A DNA stretch of 64,000 bases from Kalmanozyma brasiliensis GHG001 (taxonomy: Eukaryota; Basidiomycota; Ustilaginomycetes; Ustilaginales), in the NCBI RefSeq assembly GCF_000497045.1, contig NW_015961952.1:186001-250000 (forward strand), given 5' to 3'. Shown piece by piece: positions 20,167-32,239 of the stretch (position 1 is its first letter; each line of letters begins with the position of its first letter). The notes beneath the pieces were generated by a model, which ran no database searches, was not told the DNA's origin, and was given only the letters and a program-made list of their open reading frames with translations. Made by a program: the position numbers and the translations under genes.

Positions 20167-21012
20167 TCACCGACTGCGTAATCGCTTCGACACCCTCCCC
20201 TCTCCCGCACTCGCCTCGTCCTTGACCTCGCGCTTCGACCTCGTCTCTTTCGGTTCGAGCTTGACGCTGCTATTCGACTGTGAGTCTTTGTGCTTGCTCG
20301 CTGGCATTTCGCCTCTCTCGTCTAGCTTCTGCTTCACCTCCTTCCCCGCGACTGAAGAGGGGACTTCAGTGGGAGTGTGCGCCATGCTCCAAGCGACCCT
20401 CTCGAGCACCTTCCCCTCCCTCTCGCCTTGCCACTTCTTCATCGTCTCTATTGCGGCTCTGTAGAACTTTCTGTAAAACGTCCAGGTGTACTCGATCTTG
20501 ACATCCCCTAACAACGCCTGGGCCAATTCGTCGGATTGAAAGACGCCCATGGGGGACCAGGTGGCGACAATGGCGCTGCTGGTTGCGGGCCCAATACCGC
20601 GTAGCTCGGCAAGGATGCGCATCGTGCTTTCTACGCTCTTCAATGACTCTTCGGTATCCAGCTCGAATGAGGGGGTGTGGGAGGAGAGGTGGGTTGCAGC
20701 CCGTTGGAGCACCTCCGAGCAGATGGAGGCGTCGTTGGACGAGATGAGCGAGAGAAGGGTGGGACGAAACTTCTCCCTCGCCAACTTCCACTGCATCAAC
20801 TTGATCAGATCTTGCTTTCCCCGCATCCGACCCTCTCCTTTGGAGCCCGAAAGGGTTGGGAGGGAGTGATACCACTCATCAAGGGCAACGAGCGACTCGG
20901 TGTTGGGCTTGGACGGGGTGAGGGAGGACTTGTGTGCTATTGCCGAGGGATACGCTTCGAGGGACGAGGCGATCTGCGTCCGGGACAGGGTCGTGAGTTG
21001 CGAAGCTGCCAT
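20167..21012 (-). CDS. conserved-looking protein with HhH-like motif, function unknown
   Basis: A 281-residue protein starting at the first true ATG (21012); the open frame continues upstream only with a GTG. Residues ~15-190 form a helical, folded-looking region containing 'LRGIGPATSSAIVATWSP', which resembles the helix-hairpin-helix of DNA glycosylases. The region continues into 'YTWTFYRKFYRAA'. The last ~85 residues are Lys/Glu/Ser-rich and end in KRLRSR, a possible nuclear localisation signal. No catalytic glycosylase residues or iron-sulfur cysteines are evident, so a glycosylase activity should not be inferred. The nuclear, nucleic-acid-related role is only a suggestion. Its 3' end converges with MOT1, 296 bases away. 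Confidence 0.78.
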   Translation of the reverse strand: MAASQLTTLSRTQIASSLEAYPSAIAHKSSLTPSKPNTESLVALDEWYHSLPTLSGSKGEGRMRGKQDLIKLMQWKLAREKFRPTLLSLISSNDASICSEVLQRAATHLSSHTPSFELDTEESLKSVESTMRILAELRGIGPATSSAIVATWSPMGVFQSDELAQALLGDVKIEYTWTFYRKFYRAAIETMKKWQGEREGKVLERVAWSMAHTPTEVPSSVAGKEVKQKLDERGEMPASKHKDSQSNSSVKLEPKETRSKREVKDEASAGEGRVSKRLRSR

Positions 21013-21411
21013 TCTTGCTGGATCTGCGCTCGTCGATGAGCCCCGTCGAGTCCCGGTAGAGAGGGGCAGTTGGAAGTGGAAGGACAAGAGAGCGGGATGG
21101 GTCGAGAGCGAGGAGCAACGTTGCCGAGGCCCCAAATTGATGTTCGTCCAGGGTGTTGTTCTCTCCACACGGCGAAAAAGGCGGAGTCAAAATCGAGGTC
21201 ACAAAATCCCACCACGTCGCTCACACCCAGCCCGTATCGACACCCTCACTTCTCACGCCGAGTCCTCACAAGGTCAGGAATCACGATCCGCCAGACAACA
21301 TGCCAGACCAAACCAAGATATAAACAATTGAAAACCGGAAAGACAGTGGGGTGTGAACAGCATCGCCCATTCAAGGCAGCGACGTGCAAGCAGAATCCTA
21401 TCAATGAAAAT
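21013..21411. other. intergenic region (HhH-like gene promoter / SSO1 3' flank)
   Basis: About 400 bases between two minus-strand genes. I see no gene or repeat. It must contain the promoter of the HhH-like gene and the SSO1 3' UTR. Confidence 0.4.
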
Positions 21412-22805
21412 CTAAATCCCCAAGTCGGGGAGCAACATGGCCCTGCTGTCCATCTTTTCGATCCACATACCCTGGCCGTAGAGCACGGCCCTGGCGACGA
21501 GACTCCTCCTGTTGTTTCCATTGCTCTGACCGCAGTTGCCGGGTCTGGTGCAGATGACTGCGACGACGACGGCGGCGATGGCGATGATGAGGATGATGAT
21601 GACCCAGAAGCAGATCCAGCGCTTCTTCCTCGCCTTCCTGGCGGAATCGACGGCCTTGTTGGTGTGCTGCAGACCCTGATTCATGTCCGTTTCGACCTGC
21701 TGGCCTTGTTCTTGGATGACGTTGAGTGCGTCGTCCTGTTCGTCGACGAGGATGCTCATCTCGTTGAACAGCTGAGCCAATTCGGTAATCGTACGTTCGA
21801 TCCGTTTGATGTCCTCGTGGCGTTCCTGCACCTCGCGCAGAGCGCCCTTGGCTTCGCCGTGTCGATTCGAGTTGAGCAGTGCCTGGGAGAAGATCTGGCC
21901 GTTCTGGTCGTCATCCAGCGCAGCCTTGATTTCCTGTTGCGTAGCATCGGGTTTGACGATGCGGAACTGACGCTCGGCGCGCGCGCGGTACTTCTGCCGA
22001 TACCCCTGCTCCACCTGCTGATACCGCTGGATCGTCTCCTTGAATCGGTTCTTCACCGCACCGATCTGGGTGTTACGCACGTTCTTGTCCCCACCCGCAG
22101 GCACACGTTTGGTCTGCGCTTCCAACAGCTTGATGCGGTTCTTGACCGCGTTGGTGAGCGAAGAGGTTTCCTGCTGGATCGACGCGAGCTGCTGCTCGGC
22201 GTACTGCGCCGAGGCCTCGTCCATGTTGTTGAGCGATCGCGAGTGGAGGTCGGAGATCTTGTTGACGTTTTCGTCGATGAGGCGGATGGTGTCCTGGATC
22301 TCGGAGATGTCGGTGAAGAACGAGTTCATGTCGCCAGCGGGCTTTTCGGAGGCGACGCTTTGCATCTCGTAAGAGTCCTGGCCTGCAACGGGGACAGCGG
22401 CGTAGCCACCCTGCTGAGGCGCGCCGTAGGCACCGGGCTGGGGCTGAGCAGCGTAGCCTGGCTGCTGCTGGCCGTATCCGTAAGCGACCTGCTGCTGGGG
22501 CTGCTGCTGAGGTGGCGCAGCGTAGCCTGCTTGAGGTTGACCGTAACCGGCCTGAGCAGCGCCCTGCTGCTGTGTTGGGTACGAGTGGTCTCCATAGCCG
22601 TTGTTGCCTCCGCCGTAGCCTCCGTATCCACCGGCTTGTTGGGCCTGCAAGGGAGAGATGAAAGAAGGTGGTCAGTCACTCAGTCATGGACGATGGCCAA
22701 GCCGCGAGAGCGTTGCGATCCGCATCCGCTGATGGGAAGCAACAGCAAGACATTCCGATGTGTCTGAGTACTCACCCTCATGGCCGCAAGACGATCACGC
22801 GCCAT
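21412..22805 (-). CDS. SSO1: plasma-membrane t-SNARE syntaxin Sso1/2-like (two exons)
   Basis: This is the Qa-SNARE that pairs with Sec9 and Snc for exocytic fusion. Exon 1 is 22776-22805 (ten codons, MARDRLAAMR). The intron is 22645-22775 (donor GTGAGT, acceptor TTGCAG), and exon 2 runs 21412-22644, giving 420 residues. The order is: Gln/Gly/Tyr-rich N terminus (~100 residues, absent from yeast Sso1), Habc bundle, then a SNARE motif with the zero-layer Gln in 'LVDEQDDALNVI'. A 24-residue membrane anchor follows at ~353-376, then a 44-residue lumenal tail, which is unusual for a syntaxin. A GTATGT donor-like sequence within the tail raises the possibility of an alternative 3' end. I infer the intron because it restores an ATG and both splice sites fit. 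Confidence 0.93.
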
Positions 22806-23859
22806 GGTTGCCTATGCGCGCTGAGCCGCTTGGATCGATGCGGAGATGTGTCGAGTGAGGATTGTAGGGAGGCGAACCGAGTCCGGTATCGTATCCACGC
22901 TGTCGACTGGCGGATGTTGCTATCAAGAAGAAGATGGCGGATGGAGAGGGCGTAATTGCGAAGGAAGAAGGAGGGATGATCGAGACGACCGGATTGAATC
23001 GACAGACAGGGTCGGTGGTGGATGCGAGACGGCTCTGACGGTTGTGGCTGTTGAGTTGGCGAGCTAGCTGAGACCGAGAGGCGAAGCCACACGCGAGGGC
23101 AGCCCAGCAGCAGTCAACAGCTTGGGCCACACACACACGCACTTCTAAAATCAGACGCGAAATTCAAATATCCACGCACGCACAGCCCTCGTCTTCTGGC
23201 TCGGTCAGGAGCATTTCCACTTTGGGCAATTTCAGCTGGCTTGTTAGCGCCCTTCTTCTTCGCGAAGAGCGGGACGGAGAACACCGAGTCTGAGCTGTGT
23301 CAGGCTGTGTTGCAGAGCTGCAATGCTATCACTGTCATTCCAATAGGTCATGGCCGTGCTGAGCTCGCCACGATTTTCCGACTGGCTATGCTCGGATGGA
23401 TGACCCGCTCAAGTACAGAAAGCGGCGGCGTAAGGAGTTCATGATCGTCCACTGTGCAGCATGCAGGGGTCAACTGCAGAAAATTCGCGGTTGTCGTCCG
23501 TGACCCACAACAGCTTTAGCCTCCATTCGGCTGGCATTCAGGGTCATCTTGAAGAGTGACGCTAGCAAGCATGATCTTACAACGTTGCTATCCGAAGTGC
23601 GATGCGGAATTGCAGTTGGCGAGGCGGACAAAGCAGATCAAGAAGAAGAGCAGGAACGTCTCCTTTTAGCTCTCTTAGAAGCGATTTCAGGGGTCGGATG
23701 TCCATCTCCGGAAAAAGACACGCCTAGCTGTGACGACTTCTTTGTCTCAGAACAATCCTTCTAATCTCACTAGACCCCTCACAGACCACCGCTTCGCATC
23801 ATCGAACACCACCTGGATTCTATGTTACGTTCATCCCAGACAAATACAATGCGAGACGA
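22806..23859. other. intergenic region, SSO1 promoter and mS38 3' flank
   Basis: About 1 kb without a recognisable gene. It holds the SSO1 upstream region, including a short CA run near 23130. Only small chance open frames are present. Confidence 0.4.
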
Positions 23860-25242
23860 CTACTTCTTCATCCTCTGTCGCTCGGCACGCTGCGCCTTGC
23901 GCAGCTTCTTGTACTTGTGCTTTCGGATCTTCTTCCTCCTCTTCCTGCGCACGCTATCCATCATGATGTTGTGCGCCTCCAGCAGCGGGCTCACCTTGAC
24001 GCGTCGGCTGTGGCCCTCGAGGTGTGCATCGAGCTTGCTCGTGTCCACCACAGCGTCGGCCCGGGTGGGGTCGTTGAGCGCGACCGCGTCCATCTGCGCC
24101 ACCACCTTGTCCCACTTGAGCGCGAGCGGCAGCGTCGACTGCACCAGCGCGTGCGAGAGCATCAGGTTCGGGTCGTCGTCCGTGAAAAACACGCTGCTAG
24201 CGACGTGCGGGGATTCGAGGGGCTCGGATGCCTCTACGTCACCCTTCTCGCCCGTGGTGGGAGCAGGCGGCGCTTCGTATGCACGACCCTTCTCGGCGAG
24301 GTAGGTGGCCACTCCGCGCGACCACTCGGCAGACGGGCCGTGCGGCTCACCCAGAATGATCAGATCCGCTTCTGCGCCCAACTTGCGTGCCGTCTCGGGA
24401 TCCTCTCCGCGGTCCAGAGCGTTCTGAACCGCCTCGTCCTCCTCTTCTCGGATTCGCTCCTCTTCCTCGAGCTTGGCGGACTCGACCGCGACGCGATCCG
24501 ATTCGGGATGGAAGCTCGACACGAGCCAACGCGTCGCTGCGTCCTGCGCGGCCACTTCCGCCTCCGCTTCGGCTCCCGCCAGACCGTCCACCAGCTCGTT
24601 GAATCGTTCCGGTGCAATGGTACGCATCCTTCGCCTCCACTGCTGCTGCGATTCGCTTGCAAAGTTGCCAAAGGTGGCCAAAGAGCCGTCGGAGGTAAAG
24701 ATGGCGGTCAGCGTGCCGCCCGAGGGCGACGTTGAAGAGCCGAAACCGCCAGCACGCTTGGGTCGCGGTGGCAGCATCTCGTGCTGCAGCAAGGGGCGTT
24801 CATTCGAGAAGAAGCTCTCCCATGCTACGTTGCCAAGGGACGACGGAGGCGGGTTGGCAGGGGCGGTGCCGGCCTTGGCGAGGCGGGACGAGTGGGCCTT
24901 GACCTTGACAAGGGGCGAGACTGGGGTCGAGTTGGAGCGCTGCTCAGTGGCTGTGGCATTGGGCGCGGACGAGGATGATGATGCGGCCGAGTTGCTGCTA
25001 CCTGAAGAGGATGAGTTGCCGCTGTTGGCCGATGAGTTGCTCGACGACTTGGACGACGAGAGCACCGACGAGGAGACGCGGCGAGAGGTCAAGCGGGTCG
25101 ATCGCGGTCCACAGCTCGAGTTGAATGCCCTCGCTGGAGAGATGGCTGCGGCAGAAGGCCCGGCTATCGATGCTGCGACGGCGTTCTTCTGAGCACTCAC
25201 TTGCCTGAGCAAGGCTCGGGCGTGAATGGAGCGACCGCGCAT
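23860..25242 (-). CDS. COX24: mitochondrial small-subunit ribosomal protein mS38 (Cox24/AURKAIP1 family)
   Basis: A 460-residue protein whose last ~35 residues are the diagnostic mS38/COX24 block: 'MDSVRRKRRKKIRKHKYK', followed by more basic sequence to the end. In the family this strongly basic C terminus binds rRNA at the mitoribosome decoding-side interface, and yeast COX24 is also tied to COX1 mRNA processing. The N terminus (MRGRSIHARALLRQ...) looks like a mitochondrial presequence. Between the two lie a Ser/Asn-rich tract and an acidic middle region with no recognised domain, making it much longer than the yeast (~110 residues) and human (~200 residues) proteins. A GTGAGTGCTCAG sequence near codon 15 resembles a donor, so an unspliced or mis-modelled N terminus is possible. 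Confidence 0.85.
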   Translation of the reverse strand: MRGRSIHARALLRQVSAQKNAVAASIAGPSAAAISPARAFNSSCGPRSTRLTSRRVSSSVLSSSKSSSNSSANSGNSSSSGSSNSAASSSSSAPNATATEQRSNSTPVSPLVKVKAHSSRLAKAGTAPANPPPSSLGNVAWESFFSNERPLLQHEMLPPRPKRAGGFGSSTSPSGGTLTAIFTSDGSLATFGNFASESQQQWRRRMRTIAPERFNELVDGLAGAEAEAEVAAQDAATRWLVSSFHPESDRVAVESAKLEEEERIREEEDEAVQNALDRGEDPETARKLGAEADLIILGEPHGPSAEWSRGVATYLAEKGRAYEAPPAPTTGEKGDVEASEPLESPHVASSVFFTDDDPNLMLSHALVQSTLPLALKWDKVVAQMDAVALNDPTRADAVVDTSKLDAHLEGHSRRVKVSPLLEAHNIMMDSVRRKRRKKIRKHKYKKLRKAQRAERQRMKK

Positions 25243-25881
25243 CTTGACTCGCGCCTCGTATCACCGGCGATCCTTGTCGCTGTCAAGTCCGAGTCGATGC
25301 GATGCGACGAAAGAGTGCAATGTCGTCTGATGTGGCGTTCAAAGTGTTGCTGATGGTGATGAGAAGGGAAAGCGGTGATAACGGCGGTCGATGTGTTGAA
25401 GCGAGACGGCGAAAAGCTCAGCTCGCTCGTCACCGCAGTCTTTTGCAGATCACACACCGCAAAGCCACACCGATAAGAGCTTTTATTTTTCGCCCCAAGG
25501 GTGTTAAGGCTGCCAATGACGTGAAAATCTCAATTCAAGCCCGCTGATTCGCCTGAGCAACTCGAGAAGGTGATCGAAGCTCAAGAAATTCGAGCTTTGG
25601 AAAAGGCTTTGAGAATGCTATCCTTCAACCTTTGCTCGAGGGCTCGACGAGGGACAGCAGCCATGGGTTGCTGACTGTTGTGACTTGCTGCCACCGGAAG
25701 CCCAGCGCGATACACAGGAGGAGATCCATTTCACGAAAGAGTCGTCTCGCACACACGGCAGATGCACGTTGTAGCAGGGTTTGGAGAGCAGAAGAGTACA
25801 AATACAAGGTGGGATGTCTTGGTGCTAGGTCATATGCACACGGTTCGCTGGACAGCGCTTGGCTTGAGGTGCAATACAAGC
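25243..25881. other. intergenic region, mS38 promoter and RVB2 3' flank
   Basis: This 639-base stretch between two minus-strand genes has no recognisable gene. Short open frames on both strands lack coding character. Confidence 0.4.
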
Positions 25882-27614
<1,733 letters not shown>

Positions 27615-30128
27615 ATGACAATATCAGGGCCTTCTGACGCCACCAGTTCCAAGGTGACGCTGTCGCCCCTCCCTACAAAGGAGGCCAATGCACCGACCAA
27701 ACAAACACCTGCGCTCGCCGACCCTTCCAAGCTGACCAGCCGGTCTGCTGTCGTCCAGGCACTCTCCGACCTCTCTTCCTACTCTGCGTCCCTCGATGAT
27801 GAGCTGGTCTCGCTCTTCGAAGAATCAGAACCCGTCGTCACCGATGCCCGGCGGTCAATAGCGGCTCTGGCTCCGCAAGTCCAATTGATACAGGAAGAAG
27901 CCGATGTCCTCGACCGACGCCTGCAGAGCTCCGCCTCTGTGGCCAAGCGCATCTCCGAACGCGTGCGTCTTCTCGACGAGGAGCGCAAGCGCATCGCGCT
28001 AGCCACCGAATGGGCGGTCCGAGTAGCAGAGCTCAAATCGTCTCTTTCCCTGCTCGCCTCTGCTGTCGAGCATCGCGACTGGGACATGGCAACCATGCAC
28101 TGCCGTCGGGCCCTCGCCATCGACCCCGCCATCCGCTCGTCGCAATTTGCAGCCGCCGTCGTCCCATCCACAGACCTCCCCGAACTCCCAGAGACAACCC
28201 TGCTCGAGCTGCGCAAGACAATGCTCACCGCCTTCACCGACGCCTTCATCCGCTCAACGCAGAACAAGGACGAAAAGGAAGCATCGCGCTTCTTCAAGCT
28301 CTTCCCGCAGGTGGGGTGGAAGAAGGAAGGCCTGGAGGTGTACAGCAGCTTCGCGCGATCGATGGTGCGCGAGAAGGGACGGAGCATCACCGACTCGTTA
28401 GGGTCAGGCAAGGCGCAGAACCCGACGCATTTTGCGTTGCTGCTTACGTCGTTGTTCGAGCACCTAGCTTCGCTAATCGACATGCACCAGCCAGTCGTGG
28501 ATCGACATTATGGGCTGGGCAATTTCAGCCATGGTGTTATGCCAGGGCTGCAGGATGAGTGCGATCGGTTGGGGCATCGCATCATGGACTCGTGGCGGGA
28601 GGACCGGAGCGTGCGCAGGAGGCTCGACGAGGTGCAGGCGTATCGGTTCACAGGTGCGGCCACGGCGAAGCACACGCAGCCGTCGACGTTCAAGGCGTCC
28701 TTCGGCGTTCCAGGTCGAACAGCGAGTCCAGCCGCAGAGTCGACGGCCAATAGCTCGTTCGACGAGCCATCGGGTCCGGACGGGCGCGAGGTAAGCAAGA
28801 TCCTGACCGAGCTAGCTGCCATGTCGTCGAGGTGGGGCTACTACCGCCGCTTTCTGCAGAGTCGACTTTCGTCCGGTCCGGACGCAGGCGGAGGCAATCG
28901 ACCGAAGACGCTCGAAGACGAACGCGCAGCACAGGCCGACGAGGCGCTCAAAGACTTCCGTCGCACATCTGTTGATCGACGCAGCTCCATCGCTTCCAGC
29001 GCCAATGCTCCCCCCATTGACGCAGAACAGGACGAAGAGCTGGCAGACTCCATCGACCACGCCACGCAATCCAAGCTGGGCCAAGAAGTGCTCGAGTCGA
29101 TGTCGACGCTCTACATCCCGATGGAAACGTGGTTTCTGCGAAACAGCCTCGAGAAGGCCTTCCGCATCGATCAACCCGATACCATCTCTCGACCCTACAC
29201 GTCCTCGATCCTGGACGACGCGTTCTACGTCATCCGCATCGTCCTCGCGCGCATCATGTCCACCTCGTCCCTTGCGACCCTCACCGAGATGACGCGTGTC
29301 GTCAAGACCATTGTCGAGGAGGACTACATCGAAGTCATCGTTCGCAAGATGGAGACGCTGTGGCGAACCATTTCGGGATCGATGACGGTGGACGGGCCCC
29401 GCAAAGATGCGGCGAGTCGCGAGATGCGGACTGTGTTCATCACGTATCTCAACGTTCTCGATGTCTCATCCACCTACATGTCGCGTGTTCTGCTCGAGGT
29501 GGGGCACGAGAGCTCTCTCGCGCGGCTCTTCGAGCCGTCAGAGCAGGATGAGGCGTCAGCATGCGTTCAGAGCCTCTCCTCTCTCGTGCAGCGATTCCGT
29601 TCCTCGCTGCGCACCGAGATCGAACACCTGTTCACGCAGCTCACGGCCCCCCGTCTGCGCGCGTTGCTCATGGACACTTACCGAGACGTATCGTACATGC
29701 TGGACGACGAGGCCTACTCCTCGGCCGAATCGCGCGATCTAGTGCGTCGGCGCTTCGTCAAATCCTGGGACCTCCTCTTTCATCACTTTCGCGGCGTCTT
29801 TACGGATGCCAACTTCAATACCTATCTCAGCATGGCACTGGATGCACTGCTCAAACCGTGGGAGGGCATGGTCCTGGGCATGCGCTTTACGGAATTGGGA
29901 GCACTCAAGTTCGATAAAGACCTGAGGGCGGTGGTCGGCTTCCTGACGGATCAGACGAGTTTGCCGATCAGGGACAAGTTCACGCGGTTGCAGCAGGTGA
30001 GTTATGTGTTGAATCTGGATGGCGGTGAGGACGAGGGGGATTTGTATCAGAATGCGGTGGCGAGTGGGATTAGTTGGCGGTTGAGCATGGCCGAGGTACG
30101 GAGTGTGAGGGGGTTGAGGGTGACGTAG
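27615..30128 (+). CDS. COG4: conserved oligomeric Golgi complex subunit 4
   Basis: An 837-residue lobe-A subunit of the COG tethering complex, which acts in intra-Golgi retrograde vesicle tethering and Golgi glycosyltransferase retention. After a disordered ~45-residue N terminus, heptad-like helices around residues 60-150 ('LDRRLQSSASVAKRISERVR') give the coiled-coil region used for complex assembly. The COG4 domain covers about 165-480, and the C-terminal helical bundle ends at about 830. The long insert with Ser/Asp near residues 365-480 is less conserved. It is a single exon. The start is the only in-frame ATG near the N terminus, and it is overlapped by a short upstream ORF. Confidence 0.95.
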   Translation: MTISGPSDATSSKVTLSPLPTKEANAPTKQTPALADPSKLTSRSAVVQALSDLSSYSASLDDELVSLFEESEPVVTDARRSIAALAPQVQLIQEEADVLDRRLQSSASVAKRISERVRLLDEERKRIALATEWAVRVAELKSSLSLLASAVEHRDWDMATMHCRRALAIDPAIRSSQFAAAVVPSTDLPELPETTLLELRKTMLTAFTDAFIRSTQNKDEKEASRFFKLFPQVGWKKEGLEVYSSFARSMVREKGRSITDSLGSGKAQNPTHFALLLTSLFEHLASLIDMHQPVVDRHYGLGNFSHGVMPGLQDECDRLGHRIMDSWREDRSVRRRLDEVQAYRFTGAATAKHTQPSTFKASFGVPGRTASPAAESTANSSFDEPSGPDGREVSKILTELAAMSSRWGYYRRFLQSRLSSGPDAGGGNRPKTLEDERAAQADEALKDFRRTSVDRRSSIASSANAPPIDAEQDEELADSIDHATQSKLGQEVLESMSTLYIPMETWFLRNSLEKAFRIDQPDTISRPYTSSILDDAFYVIRIVLARIMSTSSLATLTEMTRVVKTIVEEDYIEVIVRKMETLWRTISGSMTVDGPRKDAASREMRTVFITYLNVLDVSSTYMSRVLLEVGHESSLARLFEPSEQDEASACVQSLSSLVQRFRSSLRTEIEHLFTQLTAPRLRALLMDTYRDVSYMLDDEAYSSAESRDLVRRRFVKSWDLLFHHFRGVFTDANFNTYLSMALDALLKPWEGMVLGMRFTELGALKFDKDLRAVVGFLTDQTSLPIRDKFTRLQQVSYVLNLDGGEDEGDLYQNAVASGISWRLSMAEVRSVRGLRVT

Positions 30129-30311
30129 AGGGCAATGCTGTGTTGCAAGACGATCGTGTGTGTGTGCGTTCGGCATCTTATGAACACAGTCCAGGATGGA
30201 GAACGAAGAATAGACATTACAAGTACATACGCGAGACAGGAGTGCAATACAACCGATGAGAGGACCAACGGGGCAACATGGACGAAGAAGCAGTGGTATA
30301 TGACGGCGCGA

Positions 30312-31718
30312 TCACGCCTTGAAGCGTTCCAACTCGAGCGAGTTGGTCAGCGTACTGATGTACAACCTCACCGCCGTCTCAATGGCATCCTTCTGCCGAA
30401 TCATCTTCTTCTGATACCCCTCGTACGCCTCCTCCAACTCGGCCATCTTAGCCTCGATCTTTTCGCTCTCGACGTTCTTGACCTCGGCAATGGCGTTCTT
30501 CCTCGTCCTCTCCGCCTTGGCCTGCTCGAACTCCATCTGCAGATTGTCCATCTTCTTGGTGTGCTTCTCGGTGATGTCCATGAGCGTCTTGCGATTGCGC
30601 GTCTGTTTTTCTTCCAAGCGCTTCATTTCGTACTGCGTCATCTCGAGCGAGTGCTTCAGCGAGGCGAGCTGGTTGTTGATGCCTTGGGACAAGGCTTGCA
30701 GGTCGGTCTGATTCTGAACCTCCTCTTTGCCCTTGACGATTTCGAGGTTGACCTCGTGCATCGCGTTCATGCACGTCTCGAGGTCGTTGCTCAAAATCTC
30801 GAGCGTCTCCAAATTGCGCTTGAACTCCTCCACCTTCTTCAACGTCTCGGACAACGAAATCGTGTCCTTGTCCAACTGCTCGCCGAGCTCGCGGACGCTA
30901 TTCTTCATCTTGCTCGGCGACGAGACGACGCGCGCTTCGAGGTAGGTGATCTTTTCGTAGATCTGGAACTTTTCCTGCGCCAGTTCGGCGTGTTTGACGG
31001 CCAGCGTGTCTTTGCGCTTCTTGAGCTCCTCGAGCTCCTCCATGGTCTCCTTCTGCTGATTGCGTGCGGCAAGCAGCTCGTCGGTGATCTCGGCGTTGAT
31101 TCGTTGAAGCTCTTTGACTTTAGGCTCGTCCAGCTCGCGCTCCGCTTTGAAGCGGGCTAGCTCGGAGCGTTGGCGATCGATGTCGTCCTCGATCTCGTTG
31201 CGTTTGTTCTCGAGATCCTCGGACCCTGTGACGAGCTCTTCAAATTCGACGATGCGATCCGAGCGGAAGCGGTAGAAGTTGACCAGCGCCGACATCTGAC
31301 GTCGGAAGCGCTTGGGGTTGGGCCGTGTGAGATCCTGCAGAGTGAAATCGTACAGCGTCGCTGCGTTCATCATGTCCTTGACCTCGCGGAAGAACATGAG
31401 CATCTGCAATCCATCCTCGTAGAGCTCTCGGTACTCGGCTGGTGCGAGCGCCTCGTGTCGCCGCCCGTCCATCATCTCGGTTGTGGTCCCCGAAAGGCAT
31501 TCGAGGAAGGCGACAAAGACTCGGTGCGCAACGTGACCCTGTGGTTTCTGCAGGTCTTCAGGTGAGATCGAGAGTCCCATCTCGGACAGTACGCCGAGCA
31601 GCTCATCGATCTTGACGACGGGGAAGGACGAGTAGTTGCCCTCCTGGTTGCCCTTGACTGCGTCCGGGGGCACGCGCGCCGACGACATTGGGTAGACGGG
31701 GTTGAGCGTCGACGTCAT
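30312..31718 (-). CDS. NUF2: kinetochore protein Nuf2
   Basis: A 468-residue subunit of the Ndc80 complex, the microtubule-binding coupler of the outer kinetochore. The N-terminal ~130 residues form the Nuf2 calponin-homology-like head, starting with 'FPVVKIDELLGVLSEMGLSI' and containing 'YDFTLQDLTRPNPKRFRRQM'. From about residue 135 to the end it is nearly continuous coiled coil, with Glu/Lys/Leu heptads, that pairs with Ndc80. The length is close to the yeast protein (451). The true ATG is at 31718; the frame continues seven codons upstream only through a GTG. It is a single exon, convergent with COG4 (183 bases apart). Confidence 0.95.
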   Translation of the reverse strand: MTSTLNPVYPMSSARVPPDAVKGNQEGNYSSFPVVKIDELLGVLSEMGLSISPEDLQKPQGHVAHRVFVAFLECLSGTTTEMMDGRRHEALAPAEYRELYEDGLQMLMFFREVKDMMNAATLYDFTLQDLTRPNPKRFRRQMSALVNFYRFRSDRIVEFEELVTGSEDLENKRNEIEDDIDRQRSELARFKAERELDEPKVKELQRINAEITDELLAARNQQKETMEELEELKKRKDTLAVKHAELAQEKFQIYEKITYLEARVVSSPSKMKNSVRELGEQLDKDTISLSETLKKVEEFKRNLETLEILSNDLETCMNAMHEVNLEIVKGKEEVQNQTDLQALSQGINNQLASLKHSLEMTQYEMKRLEEKQTRNRKTLMDITEKHTKKMDNLQMEFEQAKAERTRKNAIAEVKNVESEKIEAKMAELEEAYEGYQKKMIRQKDAIETAVRLYISTLTNSLELERFKA

Positions 31719-32239
31719 GCTCGTGTATGGATGGTGCACCGTCGAGTGCGCGCAAGCTCTAGATTGTGGTGTGTGCGTCTATAAAGTGTGATGCTGAAGA
31801 TGGTTGGTGAGATGGCGATATCGTGATGGTGATGGGGAGGTAAGATGCAAGTGTCGCTCAGTGATGCGGGCGGGAACAGTGTTGTTCTCTCTCAAAGGCT
31901 GAGCCTGCAGCTGTGAATTTCGAGGCAGAGGGTGGGCAGTGTTGCTCTCTTGAGGACGCGTTTTCGCGCCGTGCAAATGCCATTTTTCCAGCTCTGTGAG
32001 AGTTTACCGCCCAAAATCGAGACCAACACGCTAAAAGCACGTGACTTGCTCTGGCTCCACATCAAATTAGCCTTTTGACATGCCATGCTTGCCTGGATGA
32101 TGCAGAACTTCTTCTTCGCTTGCATCACCAACGACACCCTCGGACGAGAGCAATCGACAGATGGTCTGCTGTCTTTGCATGTAAAAGGGCTCGAGTGTGA
32201 CGGTTGCCGATATGTCGCCATAACAGCGCTTTGAAGAGC
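31719..32239. promoter_or_regulatory. divergent promoter region NUF2 / METTL21-like
   Basis: This 521-base head-to-head intergenic region has no gene or repeat visible. It must hold both promoters. Confidence 0.4.
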
